From NCBI GenBank assembly GCA_913058575.1, contig CAJXRF010000041.1, positions 1-50,913 of the forward strand: a stretch of DNA of 50,913 nucleotides, read 5' to 3'. The translations under genes and the position numbers were made by a program. Below are positions 35,051 through 44,007 of the stretch, one piece after another; position 1 is the stretch's first letter, and the number at the start of each line of letters is the position of its first letter. Under the pieces are notes generated by a model, which was given only the letters and a program-made list of their open reading frames with translations, had not been told where the DNA came from and did not search any database. This DNA comes from an uncultured Bermanella sp. (GTDB lineage Bacteria > Pseudomonadota > Gammaproteobacteria > Pseudomonadales > Oceanobacteraceae).

Positions 35051-35953
35051 TCAACTGGCAGCCACTAAGCCAATTCCCACCACCACCGGCATGAGAATAT
35101 TCATGGCCACATTTAAAGCCATAAATGGCAATAATGCCTTCACGTCACCGTGATGTTTTATCACTCCAATCCCTGTCCAGATGGCCACAGGCAATAAAAT
35201 TAGCCCCGCTAATGCCGCAACAGGTACTAGCCTAAATGCCACACTAATAATTAGCACCAAAAATGCCAAGCTTAAAAATAAAGCATACACTTTCGCGCTC
35301 TTTTTCGTGCCCAGTAAAATAACTAGGTTTTTTCTGCCCACGGCTTTATCGGCGTTAACATCAGGAAATTGATTAAGCAATAATAAATTGTTCACTAAAA
35401 AAAACGGCATAAGAGAGATTAAAAATACCCACCCAGCGTATTCACCATTTAAAATATAATAGCTTCCCATTATCATTAAAGGGCCAAAGCCAAGCCCAGC
35501 ACTAATAAGTGAAAGCGTTGCATTACGAGTAATAAAAGGCGTGTATAACAACACCAATGCCATACCCATTAAACCAATGGGCAATAACCCCATGCCCACA
35601 ACCCCTAAAAAATAAACACCAATAACCCCACACATGACGGCGCATAGTCCACCGGCAAACAAAGTGTATTTGGCAAGATCGGGTTCTTTTGGCAAGGTGC
35701 CGCTGCCACCACTAAAGGCTGTGGGCTGAGTCGTAAAATCTAGGCCGCTTTTAAAATCAAAATACTCGTTTAAGGCATTCACGCTCATGTGGGCACTTAA
35801 TGCACCCACTAACAACAATAGGCTATGGAACACATGGAGGTGCTCGACACCATTTATATAAATGCTACAGGCCATGGCCAAAAATATACAAGCGGGGGTG
35901 AGAATTAAAAATGGCAATCGTATGGGGCCCAGTAAGTCTTTAATTAAATTCAT
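35051..35953 (-). CDS. UbiA family prenyltransferase
   Basis: This 300-residue polytopic membrane protein has about eight or nine hydrophobic helices. The first Asp-rich motif of UbiA enzymes appears as NALNEYFDFKSGLDF (about residues 60-74). The second loop motif appears as NQFPDVNADKAVGRKNLV (about 193-210). Such enzymes attach a prenyl chain to an aromatic acceptor in quinone synthesis; the sequence looks closer to the MenA-like group than to UbiA itself. No ubiquinone or menaquinone genes are beside it, so the acceptor cannot be assigned. AGGA stands seven bases before the start. Confidence 0.87.
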   Translation of the reverse strand: MNLIKDLLGPIRLPFLILTPACIFLAMACSIYINGVEHLHVFHSLLLLVGALSAHMSVNALNEYFDFKSGLDFTTQPTAFSGGSGTLPKEPDLAKYTLFAGGLCAVMCGVIGVYFLGVVGMGLLPIGLMGMALVLLYTPFITRNATLSLISAGLGFGPLMIMGSYYILNGEYAGWVFLISLMPFFLVNNLLLLNQFPDVNADKAVGRKNLVILLGTKKSAKVYALFLSLAFLVLIISVAFRLVPVAALAGLILLPVAIWTGIGVIKHHGDVKALLPFMALNVAMNILMPVVVGIGLVAAS

Positions 35954-36168
35954 GTATTTATCCTAAAATAACTATTAATAATAAAAATTAAAGCCAGTGC
36001 ATCATGATGCACTAATAACACAGCCAAAATAAAGCCCATCACTGATTTCAATCAAGTTATGCTTAATTACTGACTTAGCATTCAGCATGAGCAAACATTC
36101 CCCACTATACTTTATCCACAATATCGAAAACCACCCATAGCCAAGGTGACAATTCGAGGATTATTAAA

Positions 36169-37329
36169 ATGAAGACCAACCGTCATTTTTCCCCGTTATC
36201 TTTAATACTGTTATGCAGCCTATTTTTTATTTTATCGAATCACCTACAGGCTAACGATGTGGATCAAGCCATAGCGCAACATAAAAATTACGCAGGCTCA
36301 CAAACCTGTCGCACCTGCCACAGTGAAATATATGACCAATACAGTAAGACTGGCCACCCCTATAAAATTCAAGCAGTTAATGGCCCCGTCACATTTCCTA
36401 GCGGCACCTCACCAGGTGTGCCTTACCCACCCAAAGATAAACACTGGGACGACATTCGTTACATGATTGGTGGCTTTGCATGGAAAGCACGCTTCATTGA
36501 TCAAGAAGGTTACATTCTTACCGGCAAAGAGCATCGCCAATATAATTTAGCTAACCCGGTATTGGGCTTAGAAGCTGGTTGGAGCGGGTACTCGGCAAAC
36601 ACTGCACCGCGCAAGCCCTATACCTGTGGCAGCTGCCATACCACAGCTTGGGTTGCCACCGGAAAAAATGGGCCCCATCAGGATAACCTTCCAGGTATGT
36701 ATGGGGTTTGGGCAGAACCCGGTGTGACCTGCGAGGCTTGCCATGGGCCTGGGGCTCAACATGTTAAAACCCCTAAGAAAGCCCCGCTTACCACAGAAGA
36801 AAATTGCGGCAGTTGCCACCGTCGCGGTGATGTTAAAAAGATTGATGCAAAAGGGGGGCTGATTCGCCACCATGAACAATACGAAGATTTATTGGCTTCT
36901 CCTCATAAGCAGTTAAAATGTGGTGCCTGTCACAGCCCTCACCTCAGTGTTAAATACCCCACAGGAGGGTTTAAAGGGGAGTCAAAAACCTGCTTAACTT
37001 GCCACACTCAGCGCCTATCCCACATACCCGCCAAGGGGAAATTTAAGTGCATCACTTGCCACATGCCCAGAATGGCAAAATCGGCGGTGTCCATAAAACA
37101 TGATGTAAAAGGAGGCACGGTACCTGAAGGAGATGTTCGCAGTCACATATTTAGAATTAGCCTCGACCCCCTTTGGCAAATGTTCAGTGACGATGGCAAA
37201 TACGTGCGTTTAGATGAAGACGGCAAAGCCTTTATTCCAGCTGCTAATGCGTGCCTGACTTGCCACACTAATCAAGATAAATCATGGGCCATTGAACACG
37301 CTAAGAGCATGCATCATGACACACCGTAA
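36169..37329 (+). CDS. Octaheme cytochrome c (cytochrome c554-like, periplasmic)
   Basis: This 386-residue secreted protein has a signal peptide (about residues 1-28) and eight CXXCH heme sites, starting at residues 47, 153, 188, 213, 251, 275, 294 and 362. The first site lies in YAGSQTCRTCHSEIYDQYSK, which resembles the cytochrome c554 heme entry. No CXXCK site of NrfA-type nitrite reductases is present. It overlaps by 14 bases the gene of a NapC/NirT-type quinol dehydrogenase, which most likely feeds it electrons. The terminal acceptor, for example a nitrogen oxyanion, tetrathionate or another periplasmic partner, cannot be told from sequence. GAGG precedes the ATG. Confidence 0.9.
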   Translation: MKTNRHFSPLSLILLCSLFFILSNHLQANDVDQAIAQHKNYAGSQTCRTCHSEIYDQYSKTGHPYKIQAVNGPVTFPSGTSPGVPYPPKDKHWDDIRYMIGGFAWKARFIDQEGYILTGKEHRQYNLANPVLGLEAGWSGYSANTAPRKPYTCGSCHTTAWVATGKNGPHQDNLPGMYGVWAEPGVTCEACHGPGAQHVKTPKKAPLTTEENCGSCHRRGDVKKIDAKGGLIRHHEQYEDLLASPHKQLKCGACHSPHLSVKYPTGGFKGESKTCLTCHTQRLSHIPAKGKFKCITCHMPRMAKSAVSIKHDVKGGTVPEGDVRSHIFRISLDPLWQMFSDDGKYVRLDEDGKAFIPAANACLTCHTNQDKSWAIEHAKSMHHDTP

Positions 37330-37861
37330 CCTATTGTTGAGCGTGTTGGCCGCAGGCGTTGTGCTGGGCATATTGTCGACACTGGCCGCCGAGCAAGTAG
37401 ATAAGGTGACCTCTACCGAAAGTTTTTGCGCCAATAGCTGCCATTCCATGAGCCAATACATCGCTCAAGACATTATTTATAAAACGTCCGCCCATCGCCG
37501 CAATGCCAGCGGTGTATTGGCCAGTTGCGGTGACTGCCATATTCCCCACGATTTAGTGCCGGCTACTTGGGTACATGTTAAAAGTGGCATAATCGATATG
37601 ATTTCTGAAATGAGTCACGATTTTTCTAAAGCTGAAAACTGGCAAAACATTAAACCCAGGTTAGCCAAAAAAGTACGCGAAGAAATGCGCAACAACGACA
37701 GCCAAGCTTGCCGACATTGCCACCAAATGAATCAGATTGCCGTGTCCAGCGAAGCAGGGCAAAGAGCCCATGCGCAATCATATAAAAATAATAAAACCTG
37801 TATTCAATGTCACTTTAACCTTGTGCATGAAGCCACACCGATCCATCAAGGTTTTCAATAA
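37316..37861 (+). CDS. NapC/NirT-type membrane tetraheme cytochrome c with a CX3CH site
   Basis: This 181-residue protein has an N-terminal membrane anchor (about residues 6-25) and four heme sites. Three are normal: CGDCH (71-75), CRHCH (132-136) and CIQCH (162-166). The first reads CANSCH (38-43), with three residues between the cysteines. NapC/NrfH/CymA proteins oxidise quinol in the inner membrane and donate electrons to a periplasmic partner, here presumably the octaheme cytochrome. The start at 37316 has AAGAG upstream; an earlier in-frame codon at 37292 would lengthen the N-terminus by eight residues. Confidence 0.88.
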   Translation: MTHRNLLLSVLAAGVVLGILSTLAAEQVDKVTSTESFCANSCHSMSQYIAQDIIYKTSAHRRNASGVLASCGDCHIPHDLVPATWVHVKSGIIDMISEMSHDFSKAENWQNIKPRLAKKVREEMRNNDSQACRHCHQMNQIAVSSEAGQRAHAQSYKNNKTCIQCHFNLVHEATPIHQGFQ

Positions 37862-38107
37862 TCTATCTTACTCCCTCAAGTTTTTCCAAGTGAAATTCAA
37901 TTGTTTTAAAATGCTATAAGCACAAGAGCCTTTATTCCATTCGTGCAAGTACATAGGCAGACTATCTTGGCCTTTACCTTGGTCGTGCTGTTTTGATATG
38001 CCTTTGAGACAGCGTATTCTTCTAAAAAGGCTTGAGCGATAAAACTGCTACTATTGAAGTAACGATATAAAAGTAATATGGCATCAATACGGGCCAATTG
38101 GGGCCTG

Positions 38108-38926
38108 ATGTCCGAGGAATATGTGACAAAGGTATTTGGTCTGCTTTTAAAAGGCTTGTGGTTACTGCTATTGCTTCCCTGCATGGCAGTAGCCATCAGC
38201 ATCGGCACAGTAGAAGAGCCACCGGGCAACTTCATAGATGAAACAGGCACCCTTACTGGGCTGTCGGTGGACTTTGTGAAAGCCATTCAAAAACGAGTGC
38301 ACAATTCCTCAAAAATACAGATGCTGCCCCCCGCTCGGCTAATTAAGCACTCGCTGAGTATTCCCAATTTTGTAATTTTTAGCTTATCAAGAAGTCAAGA
38401 ACGAGAACATAACTACCATTGGATTGCATTGGTAATGCGTAAACCTCTGGTGATGTTTGCAAAGAAGGGGGCCAATATTAATGTTAAAAATTTGCAAGAA
38501 GCCAAAACACTGGACCGCATTGGCGTATTGCATTCCAGTGTGTCACACGACTATTTGTTAAAGCAGGGTTTCAATAACATTGAAGCGGTGAATAGCCACA
38601 AACAAAATTTGGAAAAGCTCATGTTAGGGCGCATTTCACTCATGTATCACTCCATTCAAGGCGCCGCCAAGTTGTGTAAAGATTTAGGCATTGATTTTAA
38701 CCAGTTAGAGCCAGTGTTAATCTTGCAGGTGTCTAATTCGTCCATTGCCATGTCAAAAAATTCTGATATTGAAATAGTGAAACAATGGCAGGCCGCAGCT
38801 AAAGCCATTAAGGCAGATGGCAGCTTTGAGAAGCTGGCCAAAAAGTGGCAAAACTACACTGAAGAGGTTATCGGTATTCCCTCAGAGATTAAAGATGGCG
38901 CCCTAAATTTCTGGCATAGCCAATAA
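38108..38926 (+). CDS. Orphan family-3 solute-binding protein
   Basis: This protein of about 273 residues has a signal peptide (VFGLLLKGLWLLLLLPCMAVA) and the SBP_bac_3 fold, seen in ISIGTVEEPPGNFIDETGTL and LSVDFVKAIQKRV near the start of the mature part. There is no ABC permease or ATPase gene around it. Such orphan proteins are common in Oceanospirillales and Vibrionales; some are sensors or have lost transport. The ATG at 38108 is chosen because GGGG precedes it; the upstream ATG at 38078 has no ribosome-binding site. The ligand is unknown. Confidence 0.82.
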   Translation: MSEEYVTKVFGLLLKGLWLLLLLPCMAVAISIGTVEEPPGNFIDETGTLTGLSVDFVKAIQKRVHNSSKIQMLPPARLIKHSLSIPNFVIFSLSRSQEREHNYHWIALVMRKPLVMFAKKGANINVKNLQEAKTLDRIGVLHSSVSHDYLLKQGFNNIEAVNSHKQNLEKLMLGRISLMYHSIQGAAKLCKDLGIDFNQLEPVLILQVSNSSIAMSKNSDIEIVKQWQAAAKAIKADGSFEKLAKKWQNYTEEVIGIPSEIKDGALNFWHSQ

Positions 38927-39053
38927 CCTAGTTTTTTATGGTGCTGTTATTAAGCGCGTAGGATAAAAATATTTTTTTATTAAGAAAGAAACGTCTTAGC
39001 CTTAAATGCTGGCGACAACTTTAGTGATCTATATTTCAAGCCCCATAATACTC

Positions 39054-39236
39054 TTAAAAACTTTGACCTTTAAATGCTTTAAAAACCCGATAAAAACTGC
39101 TGACGTGTTCGTAGCCTAATTTTTGTGAAATCACGTCATTATCACTTTCTAATTTTAACATATCATCTACACGGGATAATTTTAAAACTGCCACAAAGCC
39201 GTGAAATTTAACCCCTGACGCTTTAGTTGATTCCAC
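39054..39236 (-). pseudogene. Remnant of an AraC-type DNA-binding domain
   Basis: A 60-codon open stretch encodes what looks like the second half of an AraC domain: FHGFVAVLKLSRVDDML, then a gap, then ISQKLGYEHVSSFYRVFKAF. This matches the linker helix and second helix-turn-helix of AraC/XylS regulators, in which a G-Y/F-x-x-x-S-x-F-x-R-x-F-K pattern is typical. The sensor domain and first helix-turn-helix are missing, and no matching sequence is seen just upstream. It is probably a decayed regulator. Confidence 0.5.
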
Positions 39237-39599
39237 AATGTAGGGGGGTTATAAACAGTTGTATTGAAATAAAGCATTTTCTAATTAAGTCACATATTAG
39301 CGCCACAGGCTTAAGGCATCCTTAAGCAAATGCCCATAAATACGTTAAGTTACCTGTTCGGTGTTTATAAACATTCAGTAATTTAAATAGTTATCAGTTA
39401 ACTTTATTGAAACATGCTATTTAAGAGCTATTTAAAGCTGCCAAATACACAACACGAAAATGACATGAAAAATGGCATAAGTGGCTAAACAAAATTGCTA
39501 ACCATGCAACATTATTGAGTTTTTATTAAGAATTAAAAATTAAGCCGAGTTAAAGTAAAGACAATATCCCAAGCCGGTTAAGTTTTAAGGAATGTTGTT
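39237..39599. other. 363-bp intergenic region upstream of the diheme peroxidase
   Basis: No gene is seen. A perfect inverted repeat GCTTAAGG-CAT-CCTTAAGC lies at 39309-39327; it may be an operator or a small hairpin. The remaining sequence is AT-rich, and promoter boxes could not be singled out. Confidence 0.5.
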
Positions 39600-41489
39600 T
39601 TGAGCTCAGTTAAATTTTTAGTCATGGCTACTTTTATAGCCTGTTTCTTAAGCGCATGCGGTGGTGGCGGAAGCGAGACGGTCGCTGAAGAAAATACCAA
39701 CTCAGATACGAACCTGCCGCTTGAACCAACGCCTGAGCCCACCCCCAGCAGTGCTGCTCCGAAAAACTTAATGGCTCATGCCTATTCCGGTACCCGAATG
39801 GGATTGTCTTGGTTAGACAGCGGTGAGACCTACACTGTGTACCGTGACAATGTTCAAATCGCCCAGGTCACAACCCCTTATTTTGTTGATGAGGGTTTAA
39901 CCATTAATACCCCTTACCAATACGCCATAAGCACCGCCAGTATTGATGACGCCCAAAGCACGTCTACGGTCACGGCTAAAACCCTACTAAATGACACTAA
40001 CACCGGCTTAAATAACGGCGCCGAAACCGTCATTGCAAATGATCGCTTAATTAATTTTAGCGCCTGCAACATCACCACTAACCGCCAAACAGCCTTAGAT
40101 GTAACAGATGAAAATTTAGACGCTTGCTTAAATGAAATGCTCACCCACAACGCCATGGCCAGTCATCTAGAAAACATGCGCGCATTTGCGGCCCGCGTGC
40201 GCAGTGAACAAGCGCCCGCTAAAGTTGAATTGGGCATGAAACTTTTCCACAATAAATCCTTAAGCGCCAATAACGATACCGCTTGTTCATCTTGCCACCA
40301 CCCTGCGCTGGGGTGTGGCGGCGATGATTTATCCATGCCCATCGGTGTGAATTCTGTGGTACCTGAATTACTAGGCCCTGGCCGCAGCGACGCCACCAAC
40401 AATGTGCCCATCGTACCGCGTAATTCTCCAGCCACCTGCAATACTGCTTTATGGGACCGTGGTTTATTTTGGGATAACCGCGTATCGCTTACCATGCGCG
40501 GTGTGAATACAGACTCAGCGGATGTATCCAGTCACACCCAAGATGCCGTAGGCAATGGCACTCTGGCGTTATTGATGGCCCAAGCGCATTTTCCTGTGAC
40601 CGCCGCCCCTGAAATGGGCGATGCCAGCGAGCTGGGATATGACGACAGCATCGACAGCGACTTAACCGATTACCGCGAAGAGGTGTTGGCCACCCGCATC
40701 ACCACTGATGCATGGGGAGAGTTATTCAGCGCCGCCTTTGGTGATAATGTCATTAACTTTTCAAGAATCGCCGAAGCCATAGCCGCTTATGAAGCAGTAC
40801 AAATTTTTATTAATAACCCATTTTTTGATTATGTTGATGGCGATACATCAGCCATCACTAACGATGAAAAACGCGGCGCTATTACTTTTATGAACAGCAG
40901 CACAGGTTGCACTTTTTGCCACGCCGGCGCTTTTTTTACCACCCAAGCTCAACTACCGGGTAACTACCCACAAATTGGGGTGGGCAACGCCAGTGATGGC
41001 AGCGGCGCCGATGAAGGTGCCGAAGGTTTGGACCCAGATGGAGACGGCCCATTAGATGCACCCGGTGCTTTTCGCGCTCCGACATTATTAAACGTGGCCA
41101 TTACCGGCCCTTGGGGACACAACGGACAATTCGCCACTTTAAAAAGAAACGTAGAACACTACACAGGCCACGGCGCTTCCATTGCAGCTTACTTTGCCAA
41201 TAATGAAATGTGTGACCTTGAGCAGTTTAAAGATTTAGACGATTGCGCCAACCAAGTGGCACCCAATGGTTTAGCCCTTTCCCAAAGTATTCTGGCCGGT
41301 AACGATGAATTTTCAAACGGTATTAGCGATACAGAAGTGGATTTAGTGGTGCAGTTTTTAGAAACCCTTACCGACCCAGATGCAGCCAATGTGGATTCCA
41401 ATGCCATTCGTACGCTAATCCCTCAGCGAGATGGTGGTCCTAATGGCCAGCAGCTGGATGCCGTAAACGCTGCCAATGAAGCTTTATAA
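39600..41489 (+). CDS. Diheme cytochrome c peroxidase-like lipoprotein with Fn3-like domain
   Basis: This 629-residue lipoprotein has lipobox LSAC (Cys20), a Pro/Thr-rich linker and a fibronectin-III-like domain (about residues 54-128; GLSWLDSGETYTVYRDN). A CcpA/MauG-type diheme domain follows, with heme sites CSSCH (229-233) and CTFCH (about 437-441). APTLLNVAITGPWGHNGQF near residue 500 is a family hallmark. These enzymes reduce H2O2 or oxidise a protein or polymer substrate at the envelope. The start is a TTG with AAGG nine bases upstream. The Fn3-like domain is unusual for simple CcpA and hints at surface or substrate attachment. Confidence 0.87.
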   Translation: MSSVKFLVMATFIACFLSACGGGGSETVAEENTNSDTNLPLEPTPEPTPSSAAPKNLMAHAYSGTRMGLSWLDSGETYTVYRDNVQIAQVTTPYFVDEGLTINTPYQYAISTASIDDAQSTSTVTAKTLLNDTNTGLNNGAETVIANDRLINFSACNITTNRQTALDVTDENLDACLNEMLTHNAMASHLENMRAFAARVRSEQAPAKVELGMKLFHNKSLSANNDTACSSCHHPALGCGGDDLSMPIGVNSVVPELLGPGRSDATNNVPIVPRNSPATCNTALWDRGLFWDNRVSLTMRGVNTDSADVSSHTQDAVGNGTLALLMAQAHFPVTAAPEMGDASELGYDDSIDSDLTDYREEVLATRITTDAWGELFSAAFGDNVINFSRIAEAIAAYEAVQIFINNPFFDYVDGDTSAITNDEKRGAITFMNSSTGCTFCHAGAFFTTQAQLPGNYPQIGVGNASDGSGADEGAEGLDPDGDGPLDAPGAFRAPTLLNVAITGPWGHNGQFATLKRNVEHYTGHGASIAAYFANNEMCDLEQFKDLDDCANQVAPNGLALSQSILAGNDEFSNGISDTEVDLVVQFLETLTDPDAANVDSNAIRTLIPQRDGGPNGQQLDAVNAANEAL

Positions 41490-41916
41490 AGCATTCAATA
41501 TGATTAAAAGGCGATGCAAATATCAGGCTCATTTTAAATCGTATATAACAAGAATTTTTTAATTGACCTAAATCAAAACACTAGTAACTAGGTGTTAAAG
41601 GAGGCTGTATCGCAGCCTCTCATTTTTCACATTAGCACCACAACTTTCCCACTGAATTATTTTTTCTTTTAAAATCAAGGCAATACACAGTGATTTTTTC
41701 TTAAATTTTTTAATAATAATTAATTATAGAAAACCTACCTTTTACCAGCATTCATAATTACCCCACTCTTGAAATTCAAATCATAAATTACTATATCTAT
41801 TATTAGAAAATCAAAATAGTGCTGGCTAAAAGTCGGTTAACGAATGGTAAGTGGCTACCTTAAAAGCACTTTAAAATAGCAAGTGTTAAATCATTCTTTT
41901 AATAGGAGATAGTATT
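41490..41916. other. 427-bp intergenic region upstream of hsp20
   Basis: It contains the terminator at 41600-41628. Further on, CTTGAAA at 41768-41774 followed after 16 bp by CTATATCT is a weak match to a sigma-32 (heat-shock) promoter. No gene is seen. Confidence 0.4.
41600..41628 (+). terminator. terminator downstream of the diheme peroxidase gene
   Basis: GAGGCTG-TATCG-CAGCCTC (41601-41619) is followed by TCATTTTT. It lies about 110 bp after the peroxidase stop codon. Confidence 0.7.
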
Positions 41917-42483
41917 ATGAACTTTAAGAACCTAAATCCTTGGAACTGGGTTGAACATGAACACCCTTCTAAAACTTCAAGCGAGCAAGACAACAAGAAG
42001 AACCTTGCCCAACGGGAACCATTGTCTTCCTATCCAATCATGCGCCTGCATCAGGATATTGATCGATTATTCAATGAAGCGTTTCAAAGCTTTAATATGC
42101 CGTCTATGTTTTCTCATTCTCATTTTAATGACTCAATGGAATTATTTAAACCTAACATTAATATAGAAGCCGATAAAAATGCTTACACCATAACCCTTGA
42201 GGTACCCGGAGTAGATGAAAAACAGGTAGAGCTAGACATTGCCAATGACACCTTAATAATTAAAGGTGAGAAAAGTGATACTCAAACCCAAGAAAATGAC
42301 AAAGAATACCACCACATTGAACGTAGCTATGGAAAATTTGAGCGGGTACTATCCTTACCAGAAGATGCCGATCAGAAAAATGTCGACGCCAAGTTCAAAG
42401 ATGGTGTATTAAGCATTACCATTAAACGCCAACAAATAAGTAAAGCGGAAGTGCGCCATATTCATATTAAAAGGGCCGGTTAA
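41917..42483 (+). CDS. Hsp20/alpha-crystallin small heat-shock protein
   Basis: This 188-residue small heat-shock protein has an N-terminal arm of about 80 residues. The alpha-crystallin domain follows (about 85-180), with ITLEVPGVDEKQVELDIAND, ERSYGKFERVLSLPED, and the DGVLSITIKR strand near the end. It is an ATP-independent holdase that keeps unfolded proteins soluble. The family's usual C-terminal I-x-I anchor is not clearly present; the tail reads VRHIHIKRAG. AGGAG lies ten bases before the ATG. A weak heat-shock-type promoter is possible upstream. It is monocistronic. Confidence 0.93.
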   Translation: MNFKNLNPWNWVEHEHPSKTSSEQDNKKNLAQREPLSSYPIMRLHQDIDRLFNEAFQSFNMPSMFSHSHFNDSMELFKPNINIEADKNAYTITLEVPGVDEKQVELDIANDTLIIKGEKSDTQTQENDKEYHHIERSYGKFERVLSLPEDADQKNVDAKFKDGVLSITIKRQQISKAEVRHIHIKRAG

Positions 42484-42509
42484 AGGCAGGGGCCGAATTG
42501 CAGTAAATT

Positions 42510-42541
42510 GTCCCTCCACTATTGGGTGGAGGGACTTGTTT
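42510..42541 (+). terminator. Rho-independent terminator after hsp20
   Basis: A 10-bp stem GTCCCTCCAC/GTGGAGGGAC with a six-base loop is followed by TTGTTT, 26 bp after the stop codon. Confidence 0.85.
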
Positions 42542-43128
42542 AAAATAAAAACCTTGTCAATAAATTAGACAGCAGATCTCCTATTAAAAGCCACTACAAA
42601 TACCCCATAAAGCCTAATCCATCTAGTTTACAGTTTTATTTTCTACTGGAAATCACCTAGTTTGTTACTATTTACTTTTAAAATGATTATTACGAATAGA
42701 ATAAATAAAAGTAATATACTGGTAAACGCCGACATAGAAAAATATATAAGCGAGTATTTGGCTAATATTTATTTAACGAAATACAACGCCTGAACGGATA
42801 ATATTGGCAGCGCAGATAACACTATGGAGAGCTTAAATAATCTGGGTAAATTAGACTTTTTTTGTCAGCCTGCCAAACACCAGAAAAGTGAAGGTAGCAA
42901 TATCACACCAGCATTCGCCATAACAATAATAAATGTAACGGAGAATGCTGACGCCATTATTCACCTCTAAATTTATAATAACGCTAAATGTCACTGCACA
43001 TTTAATTGAAATTAGGGTGAGCCTGAATGGCACTGCATTAAGCTCATGGCATTCATTTAATGACAAAAGACAGCCATAGAAATTTGTATAATATATTCAC
43101 TACAAACCAGTACAATGCCTAGCCTGAA
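42542..43128. other. 587-bp region without a supported gene
   Basis: The region is AT-rich. A 48-codon frame (42824-42970, plus) and a TTG-started 71-codon frame (42851-43066, minus) overlap each other. Neither has a ribosome-binding site or a recognisable protein pattern. Nothing else is identifiable. Confidence 0.5.
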
Positions 43129-44007
43129 TCATTGCCCTGGATCACTCACCTGTTTGCTGGGTTGTTGATTAATAACATGCTGCATAAAAACTTGTCGGTA
43201 TTGCTTGTTTTTTCCATTCCACTTTTCTATTACTTCAAGATGCTTCATTAACAACTTATTGGTAATGACACGATTTAATTTCTGCATCACGCTTTTTCCA
43301 AATGGGGTTTTAGAACAATGGGTATGCATGCTGGTATACACATCCATTTCTTTCAAATTATAAAACTGGTATTTGTTTTTAATGCCATTGATCTTTGCAT
43401 TTGCGATGGATTGTGATGAAAAACCAAAAAAGTAATCTAAACGATTTCTATCCAATAATTTAAGGTCAAATTCCACTGCATGACGTGATGAATAATGGAC
43501 ATTCGGTTGCCCCTTATATTGATTCAATAACTGGTGTACTTTTTTCGAGTAAGTCATACCCGCTAAAAAGCCTAGCTTAATATTTGGATTGGCCAATAAC
43601 TTGGCCAGTGTTAAAATTTCGCCTGGCTCACCAAATAGATGCTGCTTTGACTTTAATACATGAATACCAGAGCCAGGTGCTAAAGAGACCGGCCGGCTGT
43701 GCTCTCTAAACTCTTTACTGCCTGGCACTATCCAAGCCCAAGCAACACAGACGTTTTCTTCCCGAATAAGTAGGTTATAGCGGCGTGTATTACTGATGAC
43801 ATTTTCATGATGATATTGTGGCAGTGCTTGTTGCAACCATGACGTAAATGAATCACCAATGCCTTGGCCTTTAAATTCACCCTTGATGATAAAATTTGGT
43901 ACCTGCTCCCAGCCTAGCCAGCGAATAGTTTGCTTAGCCTGCGCGTAACTGCAAGTTGATATAAACAGCCCCCCCAACAGCATGCAGCACCTCAGAAAAA
44001 GTGACAT
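43129..44007 (-). CDS. Orphan periplasmic solute-binding-like protein
   Basis: This 292-residue secreted protein has a signal peptide (about residues 1-22, ending CSYA). The body resembles the family-3 solute-binding proteins of the TIGR02285-like group, which lack ABC partners. The mature part opens IRWLGWEQVPNFII, and LANPNIKLGFLAGMTYSKKV and LLDRNRLDYFFGFSS fit the second lobe. The Arg and Asp that hold amino-acid ligands in true binding proteins are not clear. No transporter genes lie nearby. Ligand and role are unknown; a sensory or redox-associated function is possible. Confidence 0.72.
   Translation of the reverse strand: MSLFLRCCMLLGGLFISTCSYAQAKQTIRWLGWEQVPNFIIKGEFKGQGIGDSFTSWLQQALPQYHHENVISNTRRYNLLIREENVCVAWAWIVPGSKEFREHSRPVSLAPGSGIHVLKSKQHLFGEPGEILTLAKLLANPNIKLGFLAGMTYSKKVHQLLNQYKGQPNVHYSSRHAVEFDLKLLDRNRLDYFFGFSSQSIANAKINGIKNKYQFYNLKEMDVYTSMHTHCSKTPFGKSVMQKLNRVITNKLLMKHLEVIEKWNGKNKQYRQVFMQHVINQQPSKQVSDPGQ

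Noticed and set aside
36169-37329. NrfA-type nitrite reductase
   Set aside because: There is no CXXCK catalytic heme site and the protein has eight CXXCH sites, so this name is not supported.
37906-38286. 126-codon minus-strand frame
   Set aside because: It overlaps the start and signal peptide of the solute-binding protein on the other strand and shows no protein pattern; it is a shadow frame.
41951-42166. 71-codon plus-strand frame inside hsp20
   Set aside because: It lies wholly within the Hsp20 gene in another frame and has no family pattern.
42824-42970. 48-codon plus-strand frame
   Set aside because: It is short and has no ribosome-binding site or family pattern; it is compatible with chance in AT-rich DNA.
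42851-43066. 71-codon minus-strand frame starting with TTG
   Set aside because: It has no ribosome-binding site, no recognisable domain and odd Cys/Ile/Thr-rich composition, and it overlaps another chance frame.
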